A stretch of 64,000 nt of DNA, taken from assembly GCA_039519185.1 (NCBI GenBank), contig CM076851.1, forward strand, positions 95,229,531 to 95,293,530, in the 5' to 3' direction. Below, one piece after another: positions 41,096-51,779 of the stretch. Source of the DNA: Astragalus membranaceus. Lineage: Eukaryota; Streptophyta; Magnoliopsida; Fabales; Fabaceae. Made by a program: the position numbers and the translations under genes. Numbering within the stretch: position 1 is the first letter of the stretch; each line of letters begins with the position of its first letter. Under the pieces are notes generated by a model, which was not told the origin of the DNA, did not search any database, and was given only the letters and a program-made list of their open reading frames with translations.

Positions 41096-41270
41096 GTAAT
41101 TAAAATTTATTTATTCTTAAAATTCGTTGTTTGGATAGAGTTCATTATAGAGTAATTAGACAAAGGTAGGTTGTGTATTTGGATCCAAAACGGTATCTTG
41201 AGTTCACCTCACCTACTGTGTTTTGAAAATTTATTTATTCTTAAAATTCGTTGTTTGGATAGAGTAATTA
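41030..41270. repeat. Rearranged duplication at the LINE 5' junction
   Basis: LINE-derived TAGACAAAGGCAGGTTGTGT plus about 25 more bases (from 41030) recurs at about 41157, and the flank AAAATTTATTTATTCTTAAA with about 20 more bases at 41102 recurs at about 41225. The linker in the second copy (ACCTCACCTAC...TTTTGAA) resembles LINE sequence at 40983-41020. Confidence 0.75.
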
Positions 41271-41289
41271 AAATTCTTCATTTTTTTTA

Positions 41290-42151
41290 ATACTTTTTTA
41301 AAATTCTTCACTTTACTTTGGTCAAAATAAATTCTTCACTTTACCCAAGGGTCGAATGGCATGCGAGTTCAACGACCGATGGGACCGAGCCACCGGATGT
41401 CGGGCCTGATTCATTGGGAGTGGACCGGTCCCGACCTGCCGAGTTAGAGGCGGCAACGTAGGCTACCCAGCCCTTGTTGGGCTTGGGCCTTTTTGGGCTA
41501 GGCTAACAAGCCCAATTTGAAATTCAGGTTGAGACTTTAAAGCCCAAACTCTGCTTTATGTTGGCCGCGGGCTTTTCGGGCTATCTCACATTTTATATAG
41601 TGCTAATTAAAAAGGATGATTTTTTTTAAAATATAACATATACTCACTGTTATGTTGAATTGAATTTCTTAAAAAATAAAACCCGTGTAATGCTATAACC
41701 ATATACGCCATTAATTATAAGATCTCGTATAATTGTTTCCTGTTTAGTTAAAGATCACGGAAGATATTGTAATTAAAGACGTGATTTGAACCGTTAATTT
41801 TAATCTGAATTTAATGTTCTCATGTTCTCACAATAACCAAGTGTTGTCACTCGAGTCGTCTCTTGGTTAAGTGACTAATCCCGTAATTTGCTTTGACCAT
41901 CAGATATGAATATTTGTATGAGATGAGAGGGAGTGTTGTTTTTAATAGATAGGATGAGTGGGAGTATTGCTTTTAAAATCACACCAAATATCGAATCGGC
42001 GAGATCTCTAGATCATAAGTCAAATGGTGTAATCGGATTAACAATAATTGAACGAGATGATCAATAAAATATAAAAAAATTGAAAAATTTTAATTTTGGG
42101 GAAGCACAAAAACATTTTAACGGTTCAATCCAGTCCAACTGGTGGTTCAAT
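41290..42151. other. No gene; GC-rich GGGCTTGGGCC-type repeat at 41390-41590
   Basis: A patch of GGCCCAA/TTGGGCC-like words resembles degenerate hAT-type MITE sequence, but no TIR or TSD was resolved. The rest is AT-rich. Confidence 0.35.
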
Positions 42152-42164
42152 CGCGTTCAATTCA

Positions 42165-42354
42165 ACCCACGGGTGTGGTTGAGCGGTTAGGGCTCATCCT
42201 CCCTTAACCAAGTGTCGAGGGTTTGATCCTCGCATTGGGTATGGAGCAGCTTTAAATCCCTGGGCCAGCTGTCCCACCCTTCGAGGTGCCTCCAATCCAG
42301 CGAGGGGATTAGTCACTGCGTTCGACGATAGATACCCTAATATAGAAAAAAAAA
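42165..42354 (+). mobile_element. tRNA-derived SINE
   Basis: 190 bp with an A-box-like TGGTTGAGCGGTTAGG near 42176 and a B-box-like GGTTTGATCCTC near 42230, ending in A9. Target duplication CGCGTTCAATTCA (42152-42164) versus CGCATTCAATTCA (42355-42367), 12 of 13 identical. Transcribed by RNA polymerase III and mobilised by LINE enzymes. Confidence 0.88.
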
Positions 42355-42569
42355 CGCATTCAATTCAGTTGAATTTCGAGTTCAACCGGTTGAAGAACCT
42401 GATCCTTTTCAATTCTCACAACACTAATTTCTGACATGCATAATGAATTTATGCATTAAAGACATTTAAGTCATACATTAAAGGCATTTTACCCAGACGG
42501 CATATATCATGTGCTGAATTTAAGGTATTTAATCCGTAATCAATTAGCTATCATTTATAATTTTAATTT

Positions 42570-43912
42570 GGTTACATTATAATTTTGGTTTCCCTATTTT
42601 TACAAATCTGGATATTTGGTCCCCCTATTTTAAAATGTAGACATTTAATCCCCTGTTTTAAAAATTCAGAGTTTTAGTCCAAAGAGGTTTTTTTCAGTTT
42701 TTTGTTGCTGATGTGTATGTCTGAAAAGAAAAACGCTTATGTGGCTCTTATTAAATGACGTGGCAGCCAACACAGTTTCTACATGTGGTCACGTCATTTA
42801 ATGAGACACATGTACGGCCAGTCAGCAACTTATTATTTAATAATTAAAAAAACCAAAATTAAATTAACTAAATTAAATTCATTATTCTTCACTTAAACAT
42901 CTGACAGACTCTGTTTAATTGTTGGTTTCATCTCTTTCTCTCTCTCATTTCTCTTCACTTAAACATCAGAAATTTCATCTTTCTCTTCCACTTGGAAGAT
43001 AAACAATTGGAAAGAACCAAAAACACTCCCCCTCTTGCAAACCTAGTTTCACCATAACTACTGCACTTCATCTCTTTCCAGATCTATGATTCTCCAAAAA
43101 ACCGAACACCCCATTACTCCCTGAACAACCCTTATTCTTCCTCCCTGGACCACAAGCTTCGGCTTCCTCTTGCGAATACCAGTCGCCCACTGACCAAAAA
43201 GAAAATATCAGTCGCCTTTCTTTCTACTCTCAACTTGCTAACAAGCTTCTGGGTTTCCCCTCTTGCCAAATCTCTTCCATCAAGCATCAGGATATTTAGG
43301 TTATATCAATTCTAACAAAAGACCAGGATTTAATAAAACTAATAAGTCCTAATTTGTAGCAACAAATTTGAAACAGTAAAAAGGGTAGCAAAAGCCCTTC
43401 ACTAATTTGAACCCAGCAACAGTTTCCCAAGCTCGTATTTACCCTTCTTGTCGGCGACACAGTTCAACGACGGTGGCGCAGGAAATGAGTTTCGTATATT
43501 ACCCTTCTGATTTTCTTTGATATTAGCCATTTAGATTGGTTTAGTTTTTGGTGTTGATAGAGAAGAACAAAGATTAGGGTTCATGAAAAAGGATTTGGGG
43601 ATAAAAGGATTTGGGTTCGGTTAAAATCATTTCTATTTTGTTTTGTAATTAAATTTTACTTTTAATACTTTATTAATTTAATAATGACATGACATGTTGA
43701 CGTGGAGTCTATGTCACATGCCACCTCATTTAATGAGGTCATATCACACTTTTTTTGACACACCTACACATTAGCCAAAAATTTTAAAAAAATCTTATTC
43801 GAACTAAATGTCTGAGTTTTTAATAATAGGGTGACTAAATGTCTTAGTTTTAAAATAGATGGACTAAATATCTGAATTTTGAAAATAATGGAACCAAAAC
43901 TACAATTTAGCC
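42570..43912. mobile_element. Non-autonomous Mutator-like element (MULE)
   Basis: 1343 bp with long, diverged terminal inverted repeats of about 230 bp (left starts GGTTACATTATAATTTTGG; right end inverted starts GGCTAAATTGTAGTTTTGG) and a perfect 9-bp target duplication TTTTAATTT (42561-42569 and 43913-43921). Nine bp is diagnostic for Mutator. The interior (about 42900-43620) has a CT-rich, 5'-UTR-like composition and no transposase. Confidence 0.9.
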
Positions 43913-43953
43913 TTTTAATTTTGATGTAAACTATTCTCTCAATCTTTTTTTTA

Positions 43954-44469
43954 CTCTCTCTGTTACTTTCTAAATGTTAGATTTTTAGAAAAACTATTGT
44001 TTCTTTTTATCTGTTGTTTTCAAGTCTCAAAGAAACATTAATTACTGCTTTATCAATAATACCCTTATTAAGGTGGTGACATATATATTAAGAAATATAA
44101 TTAATATTCAACAACTCAACCTAAGAGCACTTGGATGAGATGGTAGAGGGTCTTCTCTAACTTAACCAAGGTCATGGGTTCGAATCTAGCCTTTGGCACA
44201 CAGCAGTGTTAAATATTTTGAGGTAGATCGAGGTTTCGATTTACAAAAAAATTATTCAACAACTCATAAAAGTTATTTATGTTTTCCTATATATTAACTC
44301 ACTCTTTCAATAATAATTGCGTATTGAAAAAAGAAATAATATTAATGCTTCAAGATAATAATAGAAAAAAAAAAACCTTGATGTTTCATTGTTATTAATC
44401 ACAAATCGAGAATCAAAATGAAGCCGTTTTTCTAAGACAAAAATTGTCAAACAAAAGGGACAGAGAGAA
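43954..44469. mobile_element. Stowaway-like MITE containing a SINE
   Basis: Ends CTCTCTCTGTTAC and, inverted, TTCTCTCTGTCCC, each flanked by TA (43952-43953, 44470-44471). The inverted homology extends through AGAAAAAC. Without the SINE and its duplication it is about 370 bp. Confidence 0.65.
44119..44252 (+). mobile_element. tRNA-derived SINE inside the MITE
   Basis: 134 bp with a B box GGTTCGAATCTAG near 44179 and an A-rich end. Perfect 14-bp target duplication TATTCAACAACTCA at 44105-44118 and 44253-44266. Confidence 0.9.
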
Positions 44470-44477
44470 TAAATGAT

Positions 44478-45480
44478 GTTTTTTTTATTAAGCAAAACAT
44501 ATATTAATAAAAAGGAGTACTACGGGTACCCCAACCCTTACATATACAAGTGCCCTTATTAAAACCTCTCTAGGCCAAAACCTCGTTGGAAAAAGATCCA
44601 AGGAGGAAAATGAGTACCCCAGGAAGAACGTGGCAAGAGGCAAAATTACACTAAGTTCATACAAACAAGAGGATTTCTCCACCAATCATAAATCTTTAAA
44701 TCTGAATTACATCACTCTATTCTTATAAACCACTTATAGTCTTAAGATGATTGACAGCCACTTGATGGTTAAAGACTTGAGCTCTGAAGAGAATATGGTT
44801 CTGATGAACCCAGATACACCACGTGACTACCATCCAGAACGTTTACTTCAATCTACCAGTCTTCTTGGAATCCAGACGCAAACCATGAGCCCTGAATTGT
44901 GCGACACCAACAAGAGAATACATAACACAATTCCCACCCAATTGTGAATAGTATTCCAAATTGTCTGAAAACACCTGCACAAAAAAAATGGAAAATAGAC
45001 TCATCTTGCTCGAAACAAAAGGGACAACACAACCCATGAGGGTCCTTAATAATACCCTTAGAAATAAAAGCGTCACGAGTTGGAAGCTTTCACAACAACA
45101 ATCTCCAACCAAAAATCCCCACCTTTGTGGGAATTGAAAGCTGCCACATATCATCTAAAGCGCTTTGAGTATCTCTATCCAACTTATCATGCTGCGTCAT
45201 ACTCAGCAAAACCCCATAACAAGATTTAACCATAAAAGAATGGAGATTATCAAGTCTCCACTGCCACCTATCTTGTGCGGAATCATCAGGATGAAAAGGA
45301 TATAAAATGTCCAAAAGTAAGTCATGATCATCCATCTCCCCGGCAGTCAAAGCTCGACCCCTATCAAGATTCCAAAGCCAAGTGTTATCAGTCCAATACT
45401 CATGCTCCATATATAATACTACCATTTTTAAACTTTGCCAACTGAAAAAGACTAGGGAACAAGTTGTGTCAGTCAAAGGA
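44478..45480 (-). pseudogene. LINE 3' remnant with zf-RVT domain
   Basis: A T-run at 44479-44486 (poly-A tail on minus) is followed leftward by frames reading WQWRLDNLHSFMVKSCYGVL, WQLSIPTKVGIFGWRLLL and, in another frame, CCPFCFEQDESIFHFFC: the reverse transcriptase zinc-binding domain that follows RT in plant LINEs. Frameshifts near 45090; no RT core remains. Strongly 5'-truncated. Confidence 0.75.
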
Positions 45481-45599
45481 ATGATATAACAAATAGTTGG
45501 TACGATATTTATTGTAGGATTTTTATTAAAGGAATTCAATTGGTTGATATTTTAACTAATGCATTTATATTATTGACTTCGTCTCTCTTCTGAGAAATA

Positions 45600-45873
45600 C
45601 ATCTCCGTTTTCATATATAAGCAAAAGATAGCTATGCACGTCTATTAAGAAGAGTTAGAAAAATAAGTGTGATTCATTATCACACCTATCACATTTCTTG
45701 AAGATTGTGAAAAAAAAGTTGGAAAACCAAAAATTACTTGCATTGAGAAAAGAAAAAGTGGAGCATTTTAATAAGGGTAAATTTGGTACATTTCATAAAC
45801 AAAGCTTTGACTTACTTATATTTGATAACATGATTTTGTTGATGTTGACGCTTATATACGAAAACAGAGGGAG
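45600..45873. mobile_element. Stowaway MITE
   Basis: 274 bp with TIRs CTCCGTTTTCATATATAAGC and, inverted from the right, CTCTGTTTTCGTATATAAGC, flanked by TA (45598-45599 and 45874-45875). AT-rich interior, no ORF. Flanks 45481-45597 and 45876-46072 show nothing. Confidence 0.85.
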
Positions 45874-46077
45874 TAGAATTTCCAGCGGCATTAAACGCCT
45901 ACAAAAAATTAATACAGTTTATAATTTCATCTATATTCAAACTAATTTTGTAATGTTCTTGGACACAATTAAATAAATTAATTGTAAGTTTTTTGGGGAG
46001 AGAGTTTTGGGGAGTGTGTATAGGAGGCTATATTGTGATTTGTAGGGGTTGGTGACATGAAGGGTTTTATGGCGAGG

Positions 46078-46906
46078 TGTTGTGTTTGAGTTTCAGAAAA
46101 GTATTTCAGAAAATCAATCCCCCGAAGATATTACTGGGTTGAGTCGCGGACTAAGGCACTGTTCAAAATTGTGCATGCAGGCTATATTGTGCACGCAGGC
46201 TATCAACCACGACGTCTCCAGGATAAAACAGCCCAGTCAAAACTGTTACGAAATATCACTGCACAGTGAAATTTCGCTCAAGAAATACACCTTCAATATG
46301 GTTAAAAAACCACTCTAAATATGATTCGTAGACCACTCTTGAATATGGCTCGTAAGCCACTCTAAGGAGTAGAAGAGAAGTGAATTCTCGAGGGAGAGGA
46401 GAGAAAACTGGAGGAGAGATTTATCGTCCAGTGGTGTGTGGAATGAAGTGAGGGAGGGTCCTATTTATAGGAGAGAATTGGACTTGCTGCGCAAGTAAGT
46501 TGTTGGAGAAAAATCCTCAACAGATAAGAACGGATAACTTGCGCTGCAAGTCAACAGCGGATAAGAATGACCACAATGGCTCTATCAAATGCGCAACGGC
46601 TAGTTCATCGTATCTGGTCAGTTCAACGAATCTAGACGAGCAACGCACCAAAATAAAATAAAATAGTTATTTTCGCGAAAAAGAAATTACACCTCACAGC
46701 CCAAGCCCGGGCTCGAGCCGATCGGACGGCGGCGGCGCTCACGCGTGTGTGGTGGTTAGTTTATGTGCGTTCTCTCCATTTCACAAAATTAAGTACCCAT
46801 TAGGCTCCAACCCAAGGTGTGAAGTCCACACTTATAAACACTCTTAAAGTGTTTTATTCTATCCAATGTGAGACTTTTACAATTCACAACTACCAAAGTT
46901 CCAACA
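46078..46906 (-). mobile_element. Solo LTR
   Basis: 829 bp from TGTTGTG to CCAACA with perfect 5-bp target duplication CGAGG (46073-46077 and 46907-46911). Orientation minus: it starts TGTTGGAACTTTGG and has a TATA box CTATAAATAG at about 46464-46473. No partner LTR or internal sequence adjoins, so it is a product of LTR-LTR recombination. Confidence 0.9.
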
Positions 46907-47094
46907 CGAGGCAAGGAGCATTAGAGGCAGCCAAAAAACTATGAGAGAAGGGGAGGTTAGAAGGGACAGAGAGGAAGCATAGGGTTGGACAGTGGTGTGT
47001 GGTAGAAGGAGAAGTAGGACAACCAGTGCAAAGGTGTATCAACGTCCAGATATTGTGTGTGCACCACTACCAAAATACAACGACGGCAAGTTAT

Positions 47095-48065
47095 AAGTCT
47101 CCTTTTACATATCAAATTTTGCTAATACTATGAAAGCAAAAGATTGTTCAGGGTATTAGGTTGCGATGAAAATTTTTCCGAGGTTGTAATCTGTGCTAAG
47201 AGAAATAGTAAGGGGTGTAGGTTTGGTTTTGCCTGATTTCTTAACGTTCAAGATCCTGATCATTTTGCTACGGTGTTAGATAATGTGTTTGTCGGTGGTG
47301 AAAAGATCTTTGCAAAACTTCCACGATTTCAAAGGGACAATCAGGTTGTTGCCGGTGTAGGGAGAGATGGTTGGCAACAAGGAAAAATGGTGCATATGGT
47401 ATTAGTTGAGACTATAAATAAGTCGGTTTGGGTTGAGAAGGCTAAGTCGAACATGTCTCTAGGTGGGGGGTTCTTAGTCTCCCAAGGGGGGCCCCTACAC
47501 TGGAAGCTTCGATAGATATTCGCTTTGTGGTACCGAAGGACATGCTCAGAGGTTTTGGAAAGACCATGGTGGGAGAAGTGTTGCGAAGGAAGGAGTATTC
47601 TCAGTGGCTGCCACTCTATTGGGCGCAAAAATGGATTTACTGGAAGGTAGGCATGAGGAAAATGTTCAAGGGTTTTTTGAAGAAGCGAAAGATTTGTCAA
47701 GCCTATGGCAAGATAACTGACAACGATAGACTTATTTGGCTTAGGTGCTATGGGGTCCCGCTCATGCTTGGTCCACGTATTTTTTCAAGACGCTCACCGC
47801 ACACATAGGTGTTGTTCTTAATACGAATGATAATACGTCTAAAAAGTCTTCATCGGACGTGGCTCAATTATTAGTTCTAACAAGCTTTCATGAAGCCATT
47901 AATAGAGTTATTAGGGTTATTATTAATGGGGTTTCTTTCTTAGTGAAGATGGTGGAAAATTGGTTGAGTCCTATCCAATGGAAATTTTCAGACAAGAAGA
48001 TGGAGGATTCTGTCTTGGAGGATTTTTCTGCTGAGATAAAATCCCATTCTAGTTTTGTTGGTTAA
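47095..48065 (+). pseudogene. LINE ORF1 remnant (RRM plus DUF4283)
   Basis: Read across frames: an RRM-like start (TSFYISNFANTMKAKD; CRFGFA at the RNP1 position; VFVGGEKIFAKLPRF) followed by a DUF4283-type segment (LIWLRCYGVPL; LVLTSFHEAINRVIRVIING). This domain pair is typical of ORF1 of one class of plant LINEs and differs from the CCHC ORF1 at 39627-41095. Several stops and frame changes; no ORF2 follows. 46912-47094 has no assignable content. Confidence 0.7.
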
Positions 48066-48195
48066 CAAACTTCATGTGTGAGAAGTTTAAGTTCTCTGAT
48101 TTCATATGCTACTAATGTTTCTTCTTGAGTGAAGTTTTAAGAACATGATATGTTAGCTATTCTCAAGAAGATCATATGCCTATAAGAAGTATATA

Positions 48196-50240
48196 TGTTG
48201 AGAAGACATGAAGCAATGACAAGACAATAATGTTGACTAAATAAGCTAAGAAAAACCATAAGGGTTAACTTGAGAAAGATCATCATGAGAAGAGTCATGA
48301 GAATAGTCATCAGGAGAAGAGTCAACATGAGAGGAGTCATGTTGAGAAGCATCAAGATAAGAAGGGTAAGATCAGAATGGTCATGATTAGAAGAGCCAAG
48401 TTGAGAAACATCAAAATGAGAAGCATCACCATGAGAAGCATCAACTTGAGAAGACTCAAGACTTGAGAAGAGCCAAAGCAGAGAAGGGTGGTGACAGTTG
48501 TAAAAATGTTGTCTTCTGTAGAAGTGTAGAAACACAACTATCTTGGAGCAAAAAGAACTCCAATGGCTACAAACGACTATAAATTTTTTCTGGATTGGGC
48601 GAGGGCCCAATGTTGTCACATGACCGGCCTCGAGCATCCCCATTAGCGAAGTAGAGAGACATGACCTAGATCCACAATATCAACGGCTCAGATCAAGCCG
48701 TACGCGATCCGACGGTCGCCCGCAGAGTCTCTGGCACTATATATAGAGGTTTGACCTCAGCTGACAGGTACGCTTTTTACACATAACGTTACTCTGCTCG
48801 AATATTACCCCACTGACTTGGGCGTCGGAGTGTCATCGCAGGTACACCCCGCCGAAGCTCTGAACGCGACCAGCAACGACTCAGCTCGACTTCACCACCA
48901 CCTTCGTCCAAGCAACAAGCAACCTTAACGAACCGGTAACGCGAACCAAAACGGACTGATCTCCCACATTGGGGCACAGATCAGTCATGATTAGAAGAGC
49001 CAAGTTGAGAAGCATCAAAATGAGAAGCATCACCATGAGAAGCATCAACTTGAGAAGACTCAAGACTTGAGAAGAGCCAAAGCAGAGAAGTGTGGTGACA
49101 GTTGTAAAAATGTTGTCTTCTTAGAAGTGCAGAAACACAGCTGTCTTGGAGCAAAAAGCACTCCAATGGCTACAAACGACTATAAATTTTTTCAACGACT
49201 CTATTTCATGGACCAAAGGTTATTACACACACATTCAGCTATAAATAAACGCCTTGGATCATCGTTGAAAGTGTGAGAGTGCATTGAGCTAAAATCTTCC
49301 AACCTTCTCAAAAGTGTCAAGCCTTCTGTCAACCATACACAGTTGCATCATAGCCTTAGGGAGTCATCATATTTCCGAGTATGTATGTTAGCTTGTGTTT
49401 AGATTTCTATTGAAACACCATTTGTATCAACCAAGCTCTTGTAATCCCACAAAACCCCCATATTGATATGTATAACCTATTAGAAATCTTCTCAAGTAGC
49501 ATGTGTTGATGTAGGGCTTGAGAAGTGAGTTAGAAGCTACCTAATAGATAAGAAGGATTGTACTGGGTGTGAGGACAGTAGGTAGAGCTGTGTAAAGAAA
49601 ACTACGACAAGAACTTTAAGCCTAGGTTGGTTGTAAAGTTGTAACTATTTGGGAAATAGTGGAAATACTCTCTAGGTGTGAGTAGTGGATGTTTCCCTTG
49701 GTTTTGGGTGAAATACTATACATCATTGTGTTATTTACTACTTTCCTAAGTTGATTTTACATTGCGCTTAAAACTCTCTATTTGGAGAAGGATTTTAGAA
49801 ATCTTAGAAGACAGATTTGCTGACCCTTCTCAACTACACACAGTTTTCTGAAAATACTGTTTCACAACCTTTCTTCAATGTTTTCAAAGTGGTAAACTTA
49901 AGACATCAATCTTAAGTATTTTACACTTAAGATAAGATTTTCAAACACCACCTCTTACTTGGAAAAGCTATTTTAAAAATCACTCTATTCACTGTGCTGA
50001 TATTTGTTCTGAGAAGAAAGAACTAACTGACCCTTCTCAACTCCGAAACATAGTTGAGAAGACAGCTCCATCTCACTCTTATCTACTCACTATCATAGTT
50101 GAGAAGACTGTTTTCACTCACCTTTCTCAACTTAGCATTTACACACACAATGTCTAACCATACTTGTGAAGCTGTTTATGTTGTTTCAGGTTATTTTTTA
50201 AAAGGGTCACAATTCCAACCCACCTTCCTTGTGACATTCA
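48196..50240 (+). repeat. Copia 5' LTR, rearranged
   Basis: Boundaries are estimates; the end is placed before the degenerate primer site. It contains a 209-210 bp segment duplicated at 48381-48590 and 48985-49193 around an unrelated 394-bp insert. GAGAAG-rich short repeats occupy 48290-48480. Confidence 0.6.
48591..48984 (+). mobile_element. Gypsy LTR-like insertion within copia LTR
   Basis: 394 bp, GC-richer than its surroundings. It has CTATATATAG near 48739, then ACTTGGGCGTCGGAGTGTCA and GCAGGTACACCCC, matching the layout of the gag-only element's LTR (ACTTGAGCGTCGGAGTGGC...GCAGGTACCCC). Likely an LTR or LTR fragment of that broad gypsy group. No 5-bp TSD; it is flanked by the long duplication. 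Confidence 0.65.
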
Positions 50241-50251
50241 TTGACTTCAAT

Positions 50252-50263
50252 TGGCATTAGAGA
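50252..50263 (+). other. Degenerate copia primer binding site
   Basis: TGGCATTAGAGA, against the canonical initiator tRNA-Met primer site TGGTATCAGAGC (three mismatches), directly after CATTGACTTCAAT. Confidence 0.6.
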
Positions 50264-51540
50264 TCGGCCTCTGGGTTGAGCACACTCAAAAGTTTGAGAG
50301 GAAAAGATCTTGGAAGAAATCATAGCCAAACCAAATTCTGAAGCCTTCCTACTTGAATGTGCATCATCAAATAAAACACCTGGATTCAATGGTGAATATG
50401 ACAGGATTATAGGGAAGGAAACTTCTAAAGAAATATGGGATACTCTGCAAACATCTCATGAAGGAACTGATCAAACCAAATAAGCAAAAAAGGGCATGCT
50501 CATCCATGAAATTGAAATGTTCAAAATGAGTGAGGATGAAACTATTGATGAGATGTTCAGTAGATTCACCTCAATCATAAATGGATTGAGTGCTTTGGGA
50601 AAAAATACCCAAACTCTGAGAAGGCCAACAAGCTATTGAAATGTCTACCAAAAGCTTGGAGACCAAAGAAGACTGCAATAGGAGAAGCAAAGACACTGTC
50701 AACTCTTGTTATTGATCAGTTGATGGGTACATTGAAAATACATGAACGAGAGCTAATGGAAGAACCTCATCCAAAGAAAAATAAGACAGTAGCTCTTAAA
50801 GTCTCTCAAAAGGAAGAAAACACATCTTCTCAGAAATGGAAGTCTATAGCACTCAAATCTTCTCAAGAAATGGATGATGAAGAACATGAAATAGATGAAG
50901 ATACCGAAGGAGAAAATTTGTCTATAATCTCAAGAAGAATCAACATATGGCCAAACAATAGAAGAAGAGGAAAACTTCAGTTTAGAAGGAACAAATTCAA
51001 AGGAGAAGGAAGCATGTCAAAGTTTACTTTCTTTGAATGCAAAAGTCTGGTCACATGAAACAATATTGTCCTCTTCTCAACAAGAAAGGACCAAGAAAGT
51101 TCACATCCAAGAAGAAAGCTTTATGACCACTTGGGATGATTTAGAAGAGTCATCAAGTGAACCTGAGGAAGAAACAACCAATCTATGTCTCATGGAAGGA
51201 ACTGAGCAAGAAGAGGTATGTGAATTTGAACCGTTTAAATGTGAAATCTGTAAAGAAATTGAGTCCTCTTTTGATAGTCTATTATATGATTCAAACATTC
51301 TTTCACAAAAATGCATGTTATTTAAAGATCAGTTATGCATTTCAAAAAAGGAAAACGAGGAGCTAAAAACTCAAAATGAGAAAATGTCAAAACAATTCAC
51401 ACTTTACAACAATCTCATTTCAAACTGTCAGAACAGTTCAAGCTTCTCAATTTGAAAATGGCAGAAAAACCAAGGTCTCCTAACTTAGAATTTGAAATGG
51501 AAAACAAGACTTGAAAAGAACAAGTTAGGGAGTTAACTAA
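50264..51540 (+). pseudogene. gag: Copia gag, broken
   Basis: Across frames: EIWDTLQTSHEGTDQTK, MFSRFTSIINGLSALGK, then 50636-51058 with KSIALKSSQE, an Asp/Glu stretch and FFECK, where a CCHC knuckle would start but is disrupted by a frame change. 51033-51455 continues as an acidic, coil-forming region typical of long SIRE-type gags. Multiple stops; non-functional. Confidence 0.7.
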
Positions 51541-51779
51541 TGAGCTTATGATTTGTGCACAAAATCTTGAAGCTTCTCAATTGAGCAATTGAGTTTAACT
51601 CCTTTTGAGAAGAGTCAGATATATGAGAAAGGTACCTCTGTCAAAAACAGAAGACCCAAAGTAAAATGCTCATATTTCAGTTTGTAGCAATAAGCAGAAA
51701 GGTCCCTGAAGGATAGAAACTAACCCTCAAGGACCCGAAGACAAATGGGTACCTAAATCTTTGTCTAACTCTGATACAG

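Larger units (their letters stand above)
35085..41096 (-). mobile_element. L1-type LINE, 5'-truncated
   Basis: A 6.0-kb LINE read leftward, ending in a poly-A tail (T-run 35085-35092 on plus). Target duplication: TAATTAAATTTATTTATTC at 35066-35084 and the same with one extra A at 41097-41116. ORF1 starts inside its conserved domain, so the 5' end is missing. ORF2 has endonuclease, RT, zf-RVT and an RNase H domain but several frame changes. Structure and TSD together are unambiguous. Confidence 0.95.

Noticed and set aside
42170..42250. tRNA gene
   Set aside because: A- and B-box-like words are present, but no cloverleaf or acceptor stem; the poly-A end and TSD show a SINE. Same for 44119-44190.
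48591..48984. Complete solo LTR
   Set aside because: No clean TG...CA with a 5-bp TSD; flanked instead by a 210-bp duplication, so called only an LTR-like insert.
50207..50389. 60-codon minus-strand frame
   Set aside because: Antisense to the copia primer/gag region and without features.
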